From the NCBI GenBank assembly GCA_937876715.1, contig CALEGA010000003.1:1-39351 (forward strand): 39,351 nt of DNA, written 5' to 3'. Made by a program: the position numbers and the translations under genes. The notes under the pieces were generated by a model. It made no database searches. It was given only the letters and a program-made list of their open reading frames with translations, and was not told the origin of the DNA. This DNA is from an uncultured Candidatus Saccharibacteria bacterium. GTDB taxonomy: Bacteria > Patescibacteriota > Saccharimonadia > Saccharimonadales > Saccharimonadaceae. Below, one piece after another: positions 28,427 through 36,353 of this stretch (positions are counted from its first letter, which is position 1; every line of letters starts with the position of its first letter).

Positions 28427-28428
28427 CT

Positions 28429-28848
28429 ATGGCACTTTTACTTCCTAAGAAAACCGCTCACCGCAAGGTGCGCAAGGGCAAAAACGAAGGCATCGCCACT
28501 CGCTGCAATACTGTTGCGTTCGGCGACTACGGTCTGATGGCTCTCCAAAACGAGCGCGTCACTTCCCGCCAAATCGAAGCTGCCCGTCAAGCCATCACCC
28601 GCTACATTAAGCGCGGTGGTAAAATCTGGATTCGCATTTTCCCGCACACTCCGGTCACCAAAAAACCGCTCGATGTCAAAATGGGTAGCGGTAAAGGTGA
28701 ACCACAATATTTCGTGGCTAAGGTAAAAGCCGGTACCGTTATGTTCGAAATCGCTGACGTTACCGAAGCCGAGGCTAAGGAAGCCCTCCGCCTCGCTGGT
28801 CACAAATTACCGGTTCGTACAAAAATTATTAAGAAAGAGGAGTTCTAA
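28429..28848 (+). CDS. rplP: 50S ribosomal protein L16
   Basis: Binds near the A-site finger and is needed for late 50S assembly. Length is 139 residues. MALLLPKKTAHRKVRKG opens the protein; TSRQIEAARQAITRYIKRGGKIWIRIFPHTPVTKKP and MGSGKGEPQYFVAKV are the family blocks, the second being the rRNA-contacting loop. ATG 28429 is the start, with GGGGAG upstream; an in-frame codon at 28402 lies inside rpsC. Next is rpsQ, so rpmC (L29), which normally lies between them, is missing. Confidence 0.97.
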   Translation: MALLLPKKTAHRKVRKGKNEGIATRCNTVAFGDYGLMALQNERVTSRQIEAARQAITRYIKRGGKIWIRIFPHTPVTKKPLDVKMGSGKGEPQYFVAKVKAGTVMFEIADVTEAEAKEALRLAGHKLPVRTKIIKKEEF

Positions 28849-28850
28849 TT

Positions 28851-29174
28851 ATGGCACACACATTAATCGGGCTCGTTTCCTCCGATAAACGTGACAAGAC
28901 CATTACCGTCTCCATCGAAAATCGCGAAACCCACCCGCTCTACCGCAAGCAGTACACGAAAACTCGTAAATATACTGCTCACGACGAAAAGAATGAGGCT
29001 CACGTCGGCGACAAGGTCGAAATCGCCGCTTGCCGTCCACTCAGCAAAACCAAATCTTTCAAACTCGTGAAAGTCTTGGAACGCTCTCACGGCTCCGTCG
29101 AGCTTAAAGAAGACGTCACCGACGTTCTCGGCGAAAACAAACCTGAGACCGAAGCTGACGAAGGAGAGAAATAA
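28851..29174 (+). CDS. rpsQ: 30S ribosomal protein S17
   Basis: Assembly protein of the 30S body. Length is 107 residues; the OB-fold core is 1-80 (LIGLVSSDKRDKTITVSIEN, then HPLYRKQYTKTRKYTAHDE and CRPLSKTKSFKLVKVLE). The acidic tail of about 25 residues is an extension. AGAGGAG precedes the ATG. It begins two bases after rplP and ends on the rplN start. Confidence 0.96.
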   Translation: MAHTLIGLVSSDKRDKTITVSIENRETHPLYRKQYTKTRKYTAHDEKNEAHVGDKVEIAACRPLSKTKSFKLVKVLERSHGSVELKEDVTDVLGENKPETEADEGEK

Positions 29175-29542
29175 TGATTCAACAAGAAACAAGATTAAAG
29201 GTTGCCGACAACAGTGGCGCCAAGGAACTCGGAGTCATCCGCGTTCTCGGCGGCACCCGTGCTCGCTACGCTCGTGTTGGTGACATCGTGACCTGCTCGG
29301 TCAAAGATGCCTCCCCAACCGGCGCCGTCAAGAAAAAAGCCGTCGTCCGTGCCGTTATCGTCCGCACTCGTCAACAAATTCGCCGTCCCGATGGCTCCAC
29401 CATCCGCTTCGATGACAACGCCGCCGTGCTTGTCAACGACGACAAGACCCCTCGCGGTACCCGCGTATTCGGACCCGTTCCTCGCGAGCTTCGCGACCTC
29501 GGCTTCAGCAAAATCATCAGCTTAGCACCGGAGGTACTCTAA
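29174..29542 (+). CDS. rplN: 50S ribosomal protein L14
   Basis: Intersubunit bridge protein. Length is 122 residues, exactly typical. MIQQETRLKVADNSGAKELGVIRVLGG, then the central RFDDNAAVLVNDDKTPRGTRVFGPVPRELR block. The start overlaps the rpsQ stop by one base. The next gene is rplE; rplX (L24), which normally separates them, is absent. Confidence 0.98.
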   Translation: MIQQETRLKVADNSGAKELGVIRVLGGTRARYARVGDIVTCSVKDASPTGAVKKKAVVRAVIVRTRQQIRRPDGSTIRFDDNAAVLVNDDKTPRGTRVFGPVPRELRDLGFSKIISLAPEVL

Positions 29543-29543
29543 T

Positions 29544-30128
29544 ATGGCTACTAAGAAAACAGATGCAAAATACATCCCACGCTTAAAAGAGCTTTACAAC
29601 TCCGAAGCTAAGAACTTGCAAAAAGAATTAAACCTTAAAAACATCAACGAGCTCCCGCAACTCGAAAAAGTTGTCGTCTCCGCTGGCGTCGGCAAAAAAC
29701 GTGAAGACAAGCGCTTCACCGAAACCGTCGTTCTCACCCTCGAGAAAATTACCGGTCAGGCTCCGACCTCCCGCCTTGCTAAGAAGTCCATCGCGACTTT
29801 CAAAATCCGCAAAGGTATGGGCGCTCCTGTCGGCTACCTCGTCACTTTGAGAAACGACAAGATGTACGAATTTGTTGACCGCCTTATCAACGTCGCGCTC
29901 CCACACGTCCGCGACTTCCACGGCGTCCCGACCACTTCGTTCGACAAGCAAGGGAACTACTCCCTCGGTCTCCGCGAGCAAACTGTCTTCCCAGAAATCA
30001 CTTTCGAAGACTCCGCTGTGCTCCACGGTCTCGAGATCACCTTTATTATTAAAAATGGCTCCAAGGAAGGAAGCAAAAAGTTGTTAGAAATGTTTGGTAT
30101 GCCGTTTGAGAGAAAGGAGAACAACTAA
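29544..30128 (+). CDS. rplE: 50S ribosomal protein L5
   Basis: Central protuberance protein that contacts 5S rRNA and the P-site tRNA. Length is 194 residues, slightly long. Seen: LPQLEKVVVSAGVGK near 38-52, TLEKITGQAPTSRLAKKSIATFKIRKGMGAPVGYLVTLR and FDKQGNYSLGLREQTVFPEI, all family blocks. GGAGGT lies upstream of the ATG. Its end overlaps rpsN by one base. Confidence 0.97.
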   Translation: MATKKTDAKYIPRLKELYNSEAKNLQKELNLKNINELPQLEKVVVSAGVGKKREDKRFTETVVLTLEKITGQAPTSRLAKKSIATFKIRKGMGAPVGYLVTLRNDKMYEFVDRLINVALPHVRDFHGVPTTSFDKQGNYSLGLREQTVFPEITFEDSAVLHGLEITFIIKNGSKEGSKKLLEMFGMPFERKENN

Positions 30129-30397
30129 TGGCTAAGAAATCCGCCGTTCTCCGCGATCAAAAACGCGCCGAAATGTACAAAAAATATAAAGCAAAGCACG
30201 ACGAGCTCAAAGCCGCTGGCGACCTCGAAGGTCTCCAAAAGCTCCCTCGCAACGCTTCGGTCACGCGTCTCAAAAACCGTGATATGCTCGACGGTCGTCC
30301 TCGTGGCTATATGCGCCGCTTCGGTATGAGCCGTATTACCTTCCGTGAAAAAGCCTCCAAGGGTGAAATCCCTGGTGTAACTAAGAGTAGCTGGTAG
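30128..30397 (+). CDS. rpsN: 30S ribosomal protein S14, zinc-free type
   Basis: Head protein of the 30S subunit. Length is 89 residues, the long form without the CxxC zinc site of the 61-residue form. KKSAVLRDQKRAEMYKKY at the start, then LPRNASVTRLKNRDMLDGRPRGYMRRFGMSRITFRE, the rRNA-binding core. The stop is TAG. An intergenic gap of 17 bases holds GGAGAAAGGAGAAG, the rpsH ribosome site. Confidence 0.97.
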   Translation: MAKKSAVLRDQKRAEMYKKYKAKHDELKAAGDLEGLQKLPRNASVTRLKNRDMLDGRPRGYMRRFGMSRITFREKASKGEIPGVTKSSW

Positions 30398-30414
30398 GAG
30401 AAAGGAGAAGAAAT

Positions 30415-30816
30415 ATGTCTATTCAATCAACTGACCAAATCGCTGACCTCTTAACGAGAATCCGCAACAGCTTGATGGTAGGGAAAAACGAAATCTATCT
30501 CCCGACCAGTAAGCTCAAAGTCGCCGTCGTTGACGCTTTGAAAAAAGCTGGCTACCTCGCCGACTACGAACTGATTGACCACGCGCCTCGCGCCGTCCTC
30601 CACATCACCATCGCGGAGAGCGGTAAAGTCGCCACCATCCACGAAATCGAAAAGGTTTCTAAGCCAGGTCGCCGTGTTTACGTCGCCGCTGACGAAATCC
30701 CGAAGATTAAGTCTGGTCGCGGCCTCGTCCTCGTCTCCACCTCTAAAGGTATTATGACCGGTCGCGAAGCCGCTAAAAACCGCCTCGGTGGGGAACTCCT
30801 CGTCAAAGTTTGGTAA
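30415..30816 (+). CDS. rpsH: 30S ribosomal protein S8, last gene of the operon
   Basis: Central-domain assembly protein; in E. coli it represses the spc operon. Length is 133 residues. DQIADLLTRIRNSLMVGKNEIYLPTSKLK at the start and ISTSKGIMTGREAA-type block (LVSTSKGIMTGREAAKNRLGG) at the end are diagnostic. A terminator follows 12 bases on. In most bacteria rplF, rplR, rpsE, rplO and secY come next; here they are absent and a membrane protein with its own promoter follows. Confidence 0.97.
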   Translation: MSIQSTDQIADLLTRIRNSLMVGKNEIYLPTSKLKVAVVDALKKAGYLADYELIDHAPRAVLHITIAESGKVATIHEIEKVSKPGRRVYVAADEIPKIKSGRGLVLVSTSKGIMTGREAAKNRLGGELLVKVW

Positions 30817-30827
30817 TCTGTTATCAA

Positions 30828-30862
30828 CAAAAATCACCTCTGTTCAACAGGGGTGATTTTTA
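30828..30862 (+). terminator. Rho-independent terminator of the ribosomal operon
   Basis: AAAAATCACCTC (30829-30840) pairs with GGGGTGATTTTT (30850-30861), 9-base loop, one mismatch or G-U pair. Confidence 0.9.
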
Positions 30863-30872
30863 TATCACACTA

Positions 30873-30901
30873 TTGACAAAATATCAAGCTTGTGCTATAA
30901 T
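30873..30901 (+). promoter_or_regulatory. Full-consensus promoter for the membrane protein at 30964
   Basis: TTGACA (30873-30878), 17-base spacer, TATAAT (30896-30901) with extended TG at 30893-30894. This is the best promoter match in the window. The transcript begins near 30908 with a stem AGTTTG / CAAACT enclosing a CGGC / GCCG hairpin. Confidence 0.92.
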
Positions 30902-30963
30902 ACAGGCAGAGTTTGGCTAGCGGCATCGCCGTAAATACAGAGTCAAACTGGAAGGGGATTAAA

Positions 30964-31467
30964 ATGGGTAAATTACTGAACGACCTCCGCGAATACCACG
31001 CTATGCACCGTCAAGCTTCCGCCGATTGGTACGCCTACAAGGGGATCATCCTGAGCGACCCGCGCTTCGCAAGTCGCGAGGACATTCTCCGGGCGCGCGA
31101 TATGGTGGACAATTTCGAGGCGGGCTCCTACTTCGGAGAAATCGAAGATCTGACCTGCAAGGGTCGCAGTCTCATCATTCTCATCGGCGCCCTCATCGCT
31201 GTCCTGCCCGTCATTCTGGTCGGGCACTGGCTCGCCGGTCTTCTCGGTCTCGCGGACTTCTCCGCCGCCTATGCCGGAGTCCTCGGCGGCACGCTTCTCA
31301 TTCTCGGCAGCGCCTGGGCAATCGCCTACAATCATTTTATGAACGTCATTGCCAAGCTGACGATGAAACACCGCGTCAAGAAACTTCAAGCCTGGATCGA
31401 CAAAGCCGGCCGCGAGGCCATCCTCGACAACTACCAAGAAGAGTTCCTTGAACTCACCACCGACTAA
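30964..31467 (+). CDS. Hypothetical membrane protein, two helices
   Basis: 167 residues, function unknown. Residues 1-66 form a soluble, charged N-terminal part, two membrane helices follow at about 69-92 and 101-122, and a basic then acidic C-terminal part completes it. Both ends would lie on the same side, most likely in the cytoplasm given the KHRVKK after helix two. The start is ATG 30964 with GGAAGGGG upstream; an in-frame codon at 30913 lies in the structured leader and is rejected. Base composition is a little richer in G than its neighbours. The consensus promoter implies strong expression. Confidence 0.87.
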   Translation: MGKLLNDLREYHAMHRQASADWYAYKGIILSDPRFASREDILRARDMVDNFEAGSYFGEIEDLTCKGRSLIILIGALIAVLPVILVGHWLAGLLGLADFSAAYAGVLGGTLLILGSAWAIAYNHFMNVIAKLTMKHRVKKLQAWIDKAGREAILDNYQEEFLELTTD

Positions 31468-31487
31468 CTTAAACCCCCGCACCTTAA

Positions 31488-31513
31488 AACCCCGCCGTAA
31501 AAAGCGGGGTTAT
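31488..31513 (+). terminator. Rho-independent terminator between convergent genes
   Basis: AACCCCGC (31488-31495) pairs with GCGGGGTT (31504-31511) around CGTAAAAA. The tail is short. Confidence 0.75.
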
Positions 31514-31527
31514 CTTTTATCAAAAAC

Positions 31528-33045
31528 CTAATTTATCTTCTCACGCACCAGTTTCTCGGTGCCTTTTTCATCTTTCGCAAAATAATACAGCCACCGATTA
31601 TTCCCAGAAATCACCACTTTCCGCCCTGTCAAAACACCGTCAAAAACCAACACGCGCTCGTTCAGCCCATCATAATCCAACACGCTCAGCTTCCCCTCTT
31701 TCAACCGATACCGCAAGTACTCATCCACCCACGCCGTGCCAGCCGCATCCACCTTCGTCGTCTTCATCGCCTCAATATCAAACACCTCGTCCTCGCCATT
31801 CACTCCCACCAGCTCAAACACCATCCCTTTCCCCCGCTTCTTCAAACTCGCCACCTCAAACCCGACTTCCTCCTCAAACACTTTTTCCATCTCCTCGTCG
31901 CCAGCCACCCACCCCAGCTTACGATATACCACAAACTTCCCCTCGCTCACCACCCCCACATAGCTCTCCTGAAAATACTTCATCGTCGCCAGCTTCGCGT
32001 TCTTTCCCACCTCCGCCACCAAATACGCCTCTTCCTCCCCCACGCGATACGCCATCAACCGCCCTTTCTCGTCCAAAAACACCACTTTCTCCGCATCATT
32101 ATCAAACCGCACCACCCCCTCTCGCAGCACTTCGCTTAGCTTCTTATCTCTCACACTCATCTCGAACAGCGCCTTTTTCTCGTCCAAAATCAACAATCTG
32201 TCCCCCGCCTCACTCTCAAATTTAATATCAGAAATCGCCATTTTTGCGCAACTCGCGACCGCGCTCTCATCACACTTCGACCCCTGTTCCGTCGCGTCTT
32301 TCACCAAAATTTCCTCCAGCCACACCGTCTCTTTCACGTTCCTCACGTCAACCACCGCCCACTTCTCGTTCACCTTTGCCAGCAACCGCTCGCTATTCCC
32401 ACTCCATTCCGCTCCCGCAACTGTTGTAATTTTCACAACATTCCCATTAACATCCGTTAGAGCAAGCGCTTTTTGCTCCGGCTTATTCTCGTTCAAATTC
32501 AACATATACATCACCCCGCCCTGCACCAAAACCATCCGCTCATTATTCGGCGACGTCGTCACAAAGCTCACTTTCCCCGTCGGCACCGCCTCTGTCGCCG
32601 CCGCATCCGCCGTCTCCGCAAACGCCACCACGTCCTCTTTCTCGCGGTCTTCCTTAAACAACCGCGGATAATTCAACCGATAAATCATCCCCTCCGTCAC
32701 ATTAATCGTCTTTTTCCACCCATCGAACCCGCCGCGCGCCAAAGAAATCTCGTGCTCGCCCGCCAGCATCGTCCGGCTCGCATTAGTTGACAATAACAGC
32801 GGCGCCTCCCCGTCAATATAAATCGTCGCTCCCGTCGGCAAACTAGAAATCTGCACCAAACCCGACCGCTCCACCACCTCACCCGTCCCGCCAATCTCGC
32901 GCAAGTTAAACGAATACCCCATCACCACCAGCGTCAAAAACCCGACTAATAGCACCACCGAAAGAAACATCAGTGTCTCCGTAAAAATCAACCGCCGATG
33001 CTGTTGGCGCGCCAATCGCTCACGTTCATCTAAAATTTTGCGCAT
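31528..33045 (-). CDS. PEGA-domain membrane-anchored protein
   Basis: 505 residues. A membrane helix at about 21-43 (LMFLSVVLLVGFLTLVVMGY) anchors a large outer part. Residues about 62-125 match a PEGA domain: ISSLPTGATIYIDGEA, then AGEHEISLARGGFDGWKK, a fold found in surface-layer and cell-wall proteins of many bacteria. The rest repeats strand patterns suggestive of a beta propeller, but no blade motif is clear enough to call. Function is unknown; an envelope or sensor role is plausible. The start is ATG 33045, with a TATAAT box about 23 bases upstream and only a weak ribosome site. It diverges from the gene at 33164. Confidence 0.85.
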   Translation of the reverse strand: MRKILDERERLARQQHRRLIFTETLMFLSVVLLVGFLTLVVMGYSFNLREIGGTGEVVERSGLVQISSLPTGATIYIDGEAPLLLSTNASRTMLAGEHEISLARGGFDGWKKTINVTEGMIYRLNYPRLFKEDREKEDVVAFAETADAAATEAVPTGKVSFVTTSPNNERMVLVQGGVMYMLNLNENKPEQKALALTDVNGNVVKITTVAGAEWSGNSERLLAKVNEKWAVVDVRNVKETVWLEEILVKDATEQGSKCDESAVASCAKMAISDIKFESEAGDRLLILDEKKALFEMSVRDKKLSEVLREGVVRFDNDAEKVVFLDEKGRLMAYRVGEEEAYLVAEVGKNAKLATMKYFQESYVGVVSEGKFVVYRKLGWVAGDEEMEKVFEEEVGFEVASLKKRGKGMVFELVGVNGEDEVFDIEAMKTTKVDAAGTAWVDEYLRYRLKEGKLSVLDYDGLNERVLVFDGVLTGRKVVISGNNRWLYYFAKDEKGTEKLVREKIN

Positions 33046-33067
33046 ATATATATATTCTTTACCACAA

Positions 33068-33076
33068 ATTATACCA
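33068..33076 (-). promoter_or_regulatory. Minus-strand extended -10 promoter for the PEGA gene
   Basis: On the minus strand TGGTATAAT (33076-33068). No good -35 box. The divergent plus promoter starts 23 bases away. Confidence 0.6.
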
Positions 33077-33098
33077 TAAAAATTTCCAAAAAATACTC

Positions 33099-33127
33099 TT
33101 GCTTTTCTAAACCGCTTAAATTATTAT
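33099..33127 (+). promoter_or_regulatory. Promoter for the gene at 33164
   Basis: TTGCTT (33099-33104), 17-base spacer, TATTAT (33122-33127). Confidence 0.55.
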
Positions 33128-33163
33128 AGATATAAGTATTTTAAAGCGAGGTTAATTTTAATT

Positions 33164-34039
33164 ATGGATAAAGATCAAAGCCAAGAGCGAATTACCGTTT
33201 CGAGCTCCGCGTCCCACCGCCGAGTCCAACGTTCGACCACTTTGAACCGTAAATATGTCAAAAAACCAGAAAAAGTCGTCGCGGTTGACTCTGTTGCTAA
33301 GCGCCGTGCGGACGATTTGAAACGTCGCCAGGCTCTCGCTGACAAGATTAACCGTGAACGCCTCGCTGCCCTTAAAGCCGGCAAAACTCTGCGCGAAGCT
33401 GCCGCTACTCCCGCCGCGCCAAAGCCTCTCTCCGCCACTATTGAAAAGAACCTCGTCAGCAACACCAAAACCGAAAAAGCCAAGGCAGTTAAAGACAGCG
33501 CTGTCAAGTCCGCGCTCAAATCCGTCGCCACGTTAGAAACCGAGTCTAAGCCCGCCAAAGGCATCTCCACCAAGCGCTCTCTCGGCGCCAAGAAACTTCT
33601 CCTCGCTTTCGGTTGTGCCGCCCTCGCTGTCGGTGTCGTTGGTTACTTCGTCTCCGTCAACACCCCCGACATCTCCGTCCGTGTCGCCGCCATGCAAACC
33701 GGCATCGACGCCACCTACCCGACCTACATTCCTCGCGGCTACTCTCTCTCCGACATCGTCTCCGAAGACAAGAAAATCTCGATGACTTTCTCCTCCTCCG
33801 ACAACACCTCTTTCACCCTCAGCGAAGAAAAATCCTCCTGGGATAACGAAACTCTCGAAGCCAGCTACGTCAAACAAACTTGGGGGAACAACTACACCTC
33901 CGTCCGCGAACAGGGCATCACCATCTTCATCTCCGGCTCTAACGCCGCCTGGATTAACGGCAACATTCTCTATAAAATCGACGCCTCCGGCAACAATCTC
34001 ACCAAGAAACAAATCAAATCCATTGTCACCAGCCTCTAA
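33164..34039 (+). CDS. Membrane protein with DUF4367-like outer domain
   Basis: 291 residues. The first 140 are basic, Ala/Lys/Ser-rich and probably disordered in the cytoplasm. A membrane helix lies at about 142-163 (LLLAFGCAALAVGVVGYFVS). The outer domain (165-291) has YIPRGYSLSDIV, then SSSDNTSFTLSEEKSSWDN, GITIFISGSNAAWINGNILYKI and a closing helix, a pattern like the DUF4367 domain that in other bacteria is found behind anti-sigma-factor-type membrane proteins. A regulatory role is only a guess. GCGAGG is a weak ribosome site 13 bases before the ATG. gltX follows 19 bases on with its own -10 box. Confidence 0.82.
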   Translation: MDKDQSQERITVSSSASHRRVQRSTTLNRKYVKKPEKVVAVDSVAKRRADDLKRRQALADKINRERLAALKAGKTLREAAATPAAPKPLSATIEKNLVSNTKTEKAKAVKDSAVKSALKSVATLETESKPAKGISTKRSLGAKKLLLAFGCAALAVGVVGYFVSVNTPDISVRVAAMQTGIDATYPTYIPRGYSLSDIVSEDKKISMTFSSSDNTSFTLSEEKSSWDNETLEASYVKQTWGNNYTSVREQGITIFISGSNAAWINGNILYKIDASGNNLTKKQIKSIVTSL

Positions 34040-34042
34040 TTA

Positions 34043-34051
34043 TTGTATAAT
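34043..34051 (+). promoter_or_regulatory. Promoter -10 placing the start at the gltX ATG
   Basis: TATAAT at 34046-34051 with TG just before it. The ATG at 34059 lies eight bases after the last T, so the mRNA would be leaderless or nearly so. No Shine-Dalgarno sequence is present. Confidence 0.6.
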
Positions 34052-34058
34052 TTAGGGT

Positions 34059-35540
34059 ATGGAAAAGATTATTACTCGTTTTGCACCGTCTCCCACGGGC
34101 TACATTCACATCGGCAACGTCAGGAGCGCGATTTACCCATACCTCGCCGCTAAACAATCTGGTGGCACTTTCATCTTACGCATTGAAGACACCGACCAAG
34201 CTCGCTTCGTCGAAGGCGCAACCGAGTTAATCGAAGACACTCTCAAATGGCTCGGTCTCGAATGGGACGAGGGTCCCGAAGTCGGCGGCGACCACTCGCC
34301 ATACTTCCAAAGCCAAAGAAAAGACCTCTACCAAACTTGGGCAAAAAAGTTAATCGAACAAGGTCGTGCCTATGCTGACCCCACCGACAGCGACACTATT
34401 CAGCAATACCGCGACGCCGACAACACCAAAAAAGTCCCCTATCTCTACCGTAACCACCGCCCAAAGGAAGCCGACCTAGACCCGTCAGAAATCCTCCAAA
34501 ACTGGCACGAAGGCACGCCAATCCGCTTCAAGGCAGACCCCAAACCGCGTAAGTGGCACGACGAAGTAATGGGTGACCTCCACGCCGGTCCTGAAGTCCA
34601 AGACGACATCATCTTGATTAAAAAAGACGGTCTCCCTACTTACAACTTCGCTCACATCGTTGACGACTTCCTAATGAACGTCAATATGGTCGCTCGCGGC
34701 GTCGAATACCTTTCCAGCACCCCGAACTACCTCGCTCTCTACGAAGCTTTCGGCATCGACCAACCTCTCCTCGTCTCCCTCCCACACATCCTAGCGCCTC
34801 AAGGCAACAAAAAACTCGGCAAGCGCGACGGCGCCAAATCCGTCACCGAATACCGCAAAGACGGCGTCCTCCCCGAAGCAATGCTCAACTACCTCGCCTG
34901 CCTCGGCTGGAACGACGGCACTGAACAAGAAATCTACACTAAAGACGAACTCATCAAAAAGTTCTCCCTCGACCGCATCCAAAACTCCGGCGCCCGCTAC
35001 GACGAAGTCAAACTCCTCTGGATGAACGGGCAATGGATTCGCAAACTCGTTGACGAACAGGGGATCGATGCGTTCTATCCCCGCACCGAGGGCTTCTGGC
35101 CCGACTCCGCTAAAAACTTCAGTGATGACTACAAAAAACAAGTCCTCAGCATCATCTACGACCGCCTCAAAACCCTCTCCGACCTCCGCGAAATGACCGG
35201 CTACTTCTTCGCCGACCCCGCGTTCGACATCGAACAACTTTTAAACAACAAATTCGTCCGCAAGCTCTCCGAACAAGAAATGACCGACTTACTCCAACTC
35301 ACGATCGACAAACTCCAAGCCCTCAAAACTTGGAACGAAACAGCTCTCAAAGAAACGCTCAATAACTTACTAGCCGAAACCGGTAAAAAACCCGCCGAAC
35401 TTTTCTCCCTCATTCGCATCTCCGTCTCTTTCGCTCCGTTCTCGCCCGCGCTCGACTTAACCCTGAACGTCCTCAGCAAAGACGTCACTTTAGCACGCCT
35501 CAACAAAGTCAAACAATCCCTCGTCCTCGACCAACAATAA
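34059..35540 (+). CDS. gltX: Glutamyl-tRNA synthetase
   Basis: Class I synthetase that charges tRNA-Glu. Length is 493 residues, usual. The HIGH-type motif lies in FAPSPTGYIHIGNVRSAI at about 6-23, FILRIEDTDQAR follows, and KKLGKRDGAKSV at about 250-261 is the KMSKS equivalent. The C-terminal half is the helical anticodon-binding part. Two tRNA-Glu genes lie just downstream on the other strand. Whether the enzyme also charges tRNA-Gln, as in many bacteria lacking glutaminyl-tRNA synthetase, cannot be told from this window. Confidence 0.97.
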   Translation: MEKIITRFAPSPTGYIHIGNVRSAIYPYLAAKQSGGTFILRIEDTDQARFVEGATELIEDTLKWLGLEWDEGPEVGGDHSPYFQSQRKDLYQTWAKKLIEQGRAYADPTDSDTIQQYRDADNTKKVPYLYRNHRPKEADLDPSEILQNWHEGTPIRFKADPKPRKWHDEVMGDLHAGPEVQDDIILIKKDGLPTYNFAHIVDDFLMNVNMVARGVEYLSSTPNYLALYEAFGIDQPLLVSLPHILAPQGNKKLGKRDGAKSVTEYRKDGVLPEAMLNYLACLGWNDGTEQEIYTKDELIKKFSLDRIQNSGARYDEVKLLWMNGQWIRKLVDEQGIDAFYPRTEGFWPDSAKNFSDDYKKQVLSIIYDRLKTLSDLREMTGYFFADPAFDIEQLLNNKFVRKLSEQEMTDLLQLTIDKLQALKTWNETALKETLNNLLAETGKKPAELFSLIRISVSFAPFSPALDLTLNVLSKDVTLARLNKVKQSLVLDQQ

Positions 35541-35559
35541 AATTATAAAAAACAAAAGA

Positions 35560-35585
35560 ATAAAAATTACGCCATAATCGGCGTA
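35560..35585 (-). terminator. Minus-strand terminator after the tRNA pair
   Basis: On the minus strand ACGCC (35573-35569 arm) pairs with GGCGT (35584-35580 arm) around a 6-base loop, then AATTTTTATT. It lies between the tRNA-Glu(CTC) 3' end and the gltX stop. Confidence 0.65.
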
Positions 35586-35596
35586 CTGTGTCAAAT

Positions 35597-35673
35597 TGGT
35601 GATTCCGGCGGGAGTCGAACCCGCGATTTTCTGGATGAGAACCAGACGTCCTAGACCACTAGACGACGGAACC
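35597..35673 (-). tRNA. tRNA-Glu, anticodon CTC
   Basis: 77 bases including an encoded CCA. Acceptor stem GGTTCCG / CGGAATC, anticodon stem TCTGG / CCAGA with loop TTCTCAT (anticodon CTC, reads GAG), T arm with GGTTCGACTCC. It lies 15 bases after tRNA-Glu(TTC) in the same transcript. Confidence 0.96.
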
Positions 35674-35688
35674 ATCTTTATATAAAAA

Positions 35689-35763
35689 TGGTGATCTCTG
35701 CGGGAGTCGAACCCGCATTGACGGGATGAAAACCCGTTGTACTAACCGTTATACTAAGAGACC
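35689..35763 (-). tRNA. tRNA-Glu, anticodon TTC
   Basis: 75 bases including an encoded CCA. Acceptor stem GGTCTCT / AGAGATC, anticodon stem ACGGG / CCCGT with loop TTTTCAT (anticodon TTC, reads GAA and GAG), T arm GGGTTCGACTCCC. First of two tandem tRNA-Glu genes beside gltX. Confidence 0.96.
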
Positions 35764-35773
35764 GGCTCTTTAT

Positions 35774-35802
35774 ATTATACCAAGGATTTTAAGAAAAAAC
35801 AA
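35774..35802 (-). promoter_or_regulatory. Minus-strand promoter of the tRNA-Glu pair
   Basis: On the minus strand TTGTTT (35802-35797), 17-base spacer, TATAAT (35779-35774) with an extended TG. Start near 35767, four bases before the first tRNA. Confidence 0.75.
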
Positions 35803-35859
35803 GGGTATTGAAGCGCGGTAGCAAGTTGCGCAAAATATAGAGAAGCTACCCCTGTAATG

Positions 35860-35882
35860 AAAAATCCCCCTCGGAGGGGGAT
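35860..35882 (-). terminator. Minus-strand terminator after the gene at 35902
   Basis: On the minus strand ATCCCCCT pairs with AGGGGGAT around CCG, followed by a T run (35864-35860). Confidence 0.85.
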
Positions 35883-35901
35883 AGGGAGGTGGTTAGGGCG
35901 G

Positions 35902-36261
35902 TCAAACGTGGTAAACTTCGGGAGTACCGAAACTGACGGCGGCTGGCGCAAATTTGACGAGAGCATCGTCGCACAAGCGAGAGAGCCGAGAGACGCGGTT
36001 GCCGTTGCGACCGATGTCACAAGATTGAACACGGACGGCGTTCTCTTCAGGAATACCGAATGCCTTGGCGTCAGAGTCATCGGCGACGATAACCATTATG
36101 TCGGGCTTGAGCTCGTCCAGGAGATCAGCGTGACAACCTGGGTCGCAGACGGCGATATTACCGACAGTGTCGTAGAGACCGACGTGGCGGTTAGTCAAGT
36201 TAATCGCCCGAGAAAACCGAATAGTAGGAAGTTCACCGAAAACAAAAGATATATGACTCAA
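35902..36261 (-). CDS. Hypothetical protein, 119 residues
   Basis: Not recognised. A soluble protein with alternating strand and helix character: NIAVCDPGCHADLLDELKPDIMVIVADDSDAKAFGI reads like an alpha/beta sheet with a conserved-looking DxxCHxD segment, and the C-terminus has LCDDALVKFAPAAVSFG. The start is TTG at 36261, behind AGAGGTGAT with good spacing; no ATG fits. The stop is TGA, which with the DUF3048 gene shows that TGA is a stop codon here. It has a full-consensus promoter and its own terminator. The opposite-strand open frame here lacks these signals. Confidence 0.78.
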   Translation of the reverse strand: MSHISFVFGELPTIRFSRAINLTNRHVGLYDTVGNIAVCDPGCHADLLDELKPDIMVIVADDSDAKAFGIPEENAVRVQSCDIGRNGNRVSRLSRLCDDALVKFAPAAVSFGTPEVYHV

Positions 36262-36322
36262 TAAAAATCACCTCTTTCTAAGTACTTTGTTTTTCTCCTC
36301 CCCCGTAAAAAACAACCTGATC

Positions 36323-36351
36323 ATTTTATCACGTTTCTGTTTTTATGTCAA
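36323..36351 (-). promoter_or_regulatory. Minus-strand promoter for the gene at 35902
   Basis: On the minus strand TTGACA (36351-36346), 17-base spacer, TAAAAT (36328-36323) with an extended TG. It starts three bases beyond the stop of the DUF3048 gene. Confidence 0.85.
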
Positions 36352-36353
36352 TA

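Noticed and set aside
35857..36264. 135-codon plus-strand frame opposite the gene at 35902
   Set aside because: It begins within the minus-strand terminator and has no promoter, while the minus-strand frame has a consensus promoter, ribosome site and terminator.
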